From: Pseudovibrio exalbescens
GTDB taxonomy: Bacteria > Pseudomonadota > Alphaproteobacteria > Rhizobiales > Stappiaceae
Reading direction: 5' to 3'
Assembly (NCBI RefSeq): GCF_028737195.1
Contig: NZ_JAQZAJ010000002.1
Location: 829,135 to 893,134 of the forward strand
DNA length: 64,000 nt
Below, piece after piece: positions 61,867-64,000 of this stretch. A program made the position numbers and the translations under genes. The notes below the pieces were generated by a model. It was not told where the DNA came from. It saw only the letters and a program-made list of their open reading frames with translations, and ran no database searches. Within the stretch, counting starts at the first letter, position 1; every line of letters starts with the position of its first letter.

Positions 61867-62628
61867 GTGGTTGAAGCATCCGCTTCCTGGGGATTGGAAA
61901 AGGAATATTCCGTGCTGTCATCTGTCGCTGCGTCGGGGTACGGCGAGTTTTTGGGGCCTCTGGTTTCCTTGCTGGAGAAAGGTGGCTCGGTTGTCGGATT
62001 ATTGCTTGTGCTCAGTCTGGCCGCCTCGACTCTCGTTGTGGCGAAACTCATTCAGTTCGTCCGGGCCGGTATCGGTCGGCACGCTCGCGCGAAGACGGCG
62101 GTAGAGCTTTGGCGCAAGGGATACATGGATGATGCGTATCGTATGGTAGCGCTCCACCGGTCTCCGGTGTCTGATGCCGCTGCTCACACCATGCGCGGTC
62201 TCCGCAACCCTTCGCTCGATAAGGCTCTCATCCGCGAAGATGTTGAGCGTATTTGCCTGACGCATTTGAACAGCCTGCGCAGTCACTTTCGTGCGCTGGA
62301 AATGATTGCACAAATCGCACCTCTTCTTGGCCTGTTCGGTACGGTGCTCGGCATGATCAATGCATTTCAGGCCATGGCAGATGCCGGAGCGCAGGTAAAC
62401 CCCGCCGACCTTGCCAGTGGTATTTGGGTTGCGCTTTTGACCACGGCGGTTGGCCTGGCTGTTGCAATTCCGTCTTCTGTCTTGCTCACCTTTTTTGAAA
62501 GCCGGGTCGAGCGGGAACAGGCTGCAATGGAATTGGTTGTGACACACCTGTTTACTGGAGCCGCAACGGAAGACGATCATGCGGTTGTTTCTGTGCGCGA
62601 ACGTAAGGCGAAGCTTGAGGTCGCCTAG
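61867..62628 (+). CDS. exbB: ExbB-type proton channel protein
   Basis: A MotA/TolQ/ExbB-family inner-membrane protein of up to 253 residues. It has a first helix (about residues 40-62), a cytoplasmic loop, and the conserved pair LEMIAQIAPLLGLFGTVLGMI and ALLTTAVGLAVAIPSSVLL that forms the proton channel with ExbD. The GTG at 61867 lacks a ribosome site; a GTG at 61912, with AAAGGAAT before it, is a good alternative. It powers TonB with the two ExbD proteins next to it. Confidence 0.92.
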   Translation: MVEASASWGLEKEYSVLSSVAASGYGEFLGPLVSLLEKGGSVVGLLLVLSLAASTLVVAKLIQFVRAGIGRHARAKTAVELWRKGYMDDAYRMVALHRSPVSDAAAHTMRGLRNPSLDKALIREDVERICLTHLNSLRSHFRALEMIAQIAPLLGLFGTVLGMINAFQAMADAGAQVNPADLASGIWVALLTTAVGLAVAIPSSVLLTFFESRVEREQAAMELVVTHLFTGAATEDDHAVVSVRERKAKLEVA

Positions 62629-63036
62629 ATGCAGCTCGGAAACACCCGTCGCCGCAGTCGTGCGCCGTCGCTCACATCGCTCATTGACGTCATTTTTCTG
62701 CTCCTCATGTTTTTCATGTTGGCCTCAACATTCTCCATCTATCAGCGGATGGATGTGTCTTCCGGTGCCTCGGGCGAGAGTGAACAAGCGCAAAAACCGG
62801 TGATCATCAGGGTGCAAAATGCAGAGCTCGTAGTTGTTGATGGCATAGAAGTCTCCGCCGAAGGTCTTGGCGCGCATCTGGCCGAGATGGACCTTGCCAA
62901 GACGCAGTTGATTGCCGTTCTGCCGGAAAGCGAGTCGGTTGTTCAGGACGTCGTTAGCGTTCTTGAGCTGGTTACAAATGCAGGCTTCAAGCCGACGCTG
63001 GTCGGAAGCTCCAGCACGTCGGAGGCGGCGAAATGA
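62629..63036 (+). CDS. exbD: ExbD biopolymer transport protein, first copy
   Basis: A 135-residue ExbD/TolR protein with one N-terminal helix (APSLTSLIDVIFLLLMFFML), including the proton-carrying Asp of LIDVIF, and a small periplasmic domain. It begins directly after the exbB stop. The stop overlaps the start of a second exbD, so the stator likely contains two different ExbD proteins. Confidence 0.91.
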   Translation: MQLGNTRRRSRAPSLTSLIDVIFLLLMFFMLASTFSIYQRMDVSSGASGESEQAQKPVIIRVQNAELVVVDGIEVSAEGLGAHLAEMDLAKTQLIAVLPESESVVQDVVSVLELVTNAGFKPTLVGSSSTSEAAK

Positions 63037-63421
63037 GGCTCAAAACCACAAAGAAGAAAAGTGCCTTTGAGAGCACCATCCCGCTTATAAATATTGTCTT
63101 CCTCATGCTCATCTTCTTCATGGTGGCAGGCACCATTGATACGGATGTCGCCCGCGATATTCATCCGCCTCAGGTATCTGGTGAGGATGAGCGAGACCGT
63201 GTGGCCAACGCTCTGGTGATTGATGAAGAGGGCATTTTTCATTTTCAGGACGCGGTGATCGCGCCGGAGGACCTTGCAGCCGTCGTGGATCAGGGAGAGG
63301 AGCAATCTCTTCTGATCATTGCGGATAAAAAACTCAAGGGCACTGAACTCACAGCGATGCTCAAAGATTTAAAGGCCGCGGGCATTCAGAAGATTGAACT
63401 GGTGACGGTGAGAGCAACCCA

Positions 63422-63425
<4 letters not shown>
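63033..63425 (+). CDS. exbD: ExbD biopolymer transport protein, second copy
   Basis: A 130-residue second ExbD. The helix region reads ESTIPLINIVFLMLIFFMVAG: Asn stands where the essential membrane Asp is expected (LINIVF against LIDVIF in the first copy). It may thus be a structural rather than proton-carrying subunit. ATGA overlaps join it to the first exbD and to tonB. Confidence 0.88.

Positions 63426-64000
<575 letters not shown>

Overview
The window looks like a chromosomal segment of an alphaproteobacterium of the Hyphomicrobiales (Rhizobiales), perhaps a marine Stappiaceae relative such as Pseudovibrio or Labrenzia. This is an inference from gene families and gene order: an alphaproteobacterial flp-cpaA-cpaB-cpaC-cpaD-cpaE-cpaF-tadB-tadC run, the rpmH-rnpA-yidC / engB / argB neighbourhood, dapE and truA-fmt-def, and a MaoC-phosphotransacetylase fusion next to ackA. 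No sequence search was possible. I see no prophage, insertion sequence or CRISPR array; nearly all the sequence is densely packed coding DNA.

Layout. 0-7 kb (+): the end of a ribokinase-type gene, a membrane retropepsin-like protease, an aldose-1-epimerase relative, an acetylpolyamine/histone deacetylase-type amidohydrolase, a DUF805 protein, dapE and two membrane proteins. 6.9-10.4 kb (-): def, fmt, a MazG-like protein, a GNAT acetyltransferase and truA. 10.5-15.1 kb (+): an SDR, RmuC, a VOC protein, a nitrilase-family hydrolase and GhrA. 15.2-24.9 kb: the Tad (Flp) pilus locus. 25-27.8 kb: M17 aminopeptidase, MarR regulator and NlpC/P60 peptidase. 27.9-29.6 kb: a second small Tad block (secretin N-domain protein and two TadE-like proteins). 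29.9-32.5 kb: pta-ackA. 32.7-34.3 kb: a HAD phosphatase, a DUF4265 protein and an orphan small protein. 34.4-43.5 kb (-): dapD, LysR, pyrimidine nucleotidase, argB, EAL phosphodiesterase, engB, CatB-type acetyltransferase, yidC, rnpA, rpmH. 43.8-47.8 kb (+): a TVP38/TMEM64 protein, a MerA-like flavoprotein and a sensor kinase. Two identical tRNA-Arg(ACG) genes lie at 48.0-48.2 kb.

48.3-64 kb: a nitroreductase-like protein and moaB; a five-gene redox block (49.6-52.3 kb) led by an internally deleted Rieske/FMN glutamate-synthase-like gene, with two tiny membrane proteins, a ferric-reductase-like membrane protein fused to a Rieske domain, and a membrane-anchored four-cysteine protein; an H-NOX nitric-oxide sensor with its hybrid kinase; a Nudix hydrolase; a lone kynureninase; a complete branched-chain amino-acid-type ABC transporter (livGFHM plus binding protein); and an iron-uptake energising operon (exbB-exbD-exbD-tonB, tonB cut by the window end) divergent from a small hemP gene.

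How the genes work together. The pilus genes form one machine: pilin (Flp), prepilin peptidase (CpaA), secretin and partners (CpaB/C/D), localisation ATPase (CpaE), assembly ATPase (CpaF), platform (TadB/C) and TadD, with minor pilins in the second block. DapE, DapD and ArgB feed lysine/peptidoglycan and arginine synthesis. Pta and AckA give the acetyl-CoA to acetate route. H-NOX and its kinase form a soluble NO-signalling pair. The redox block is the least understood unit and the best candidate for an undescribed system.
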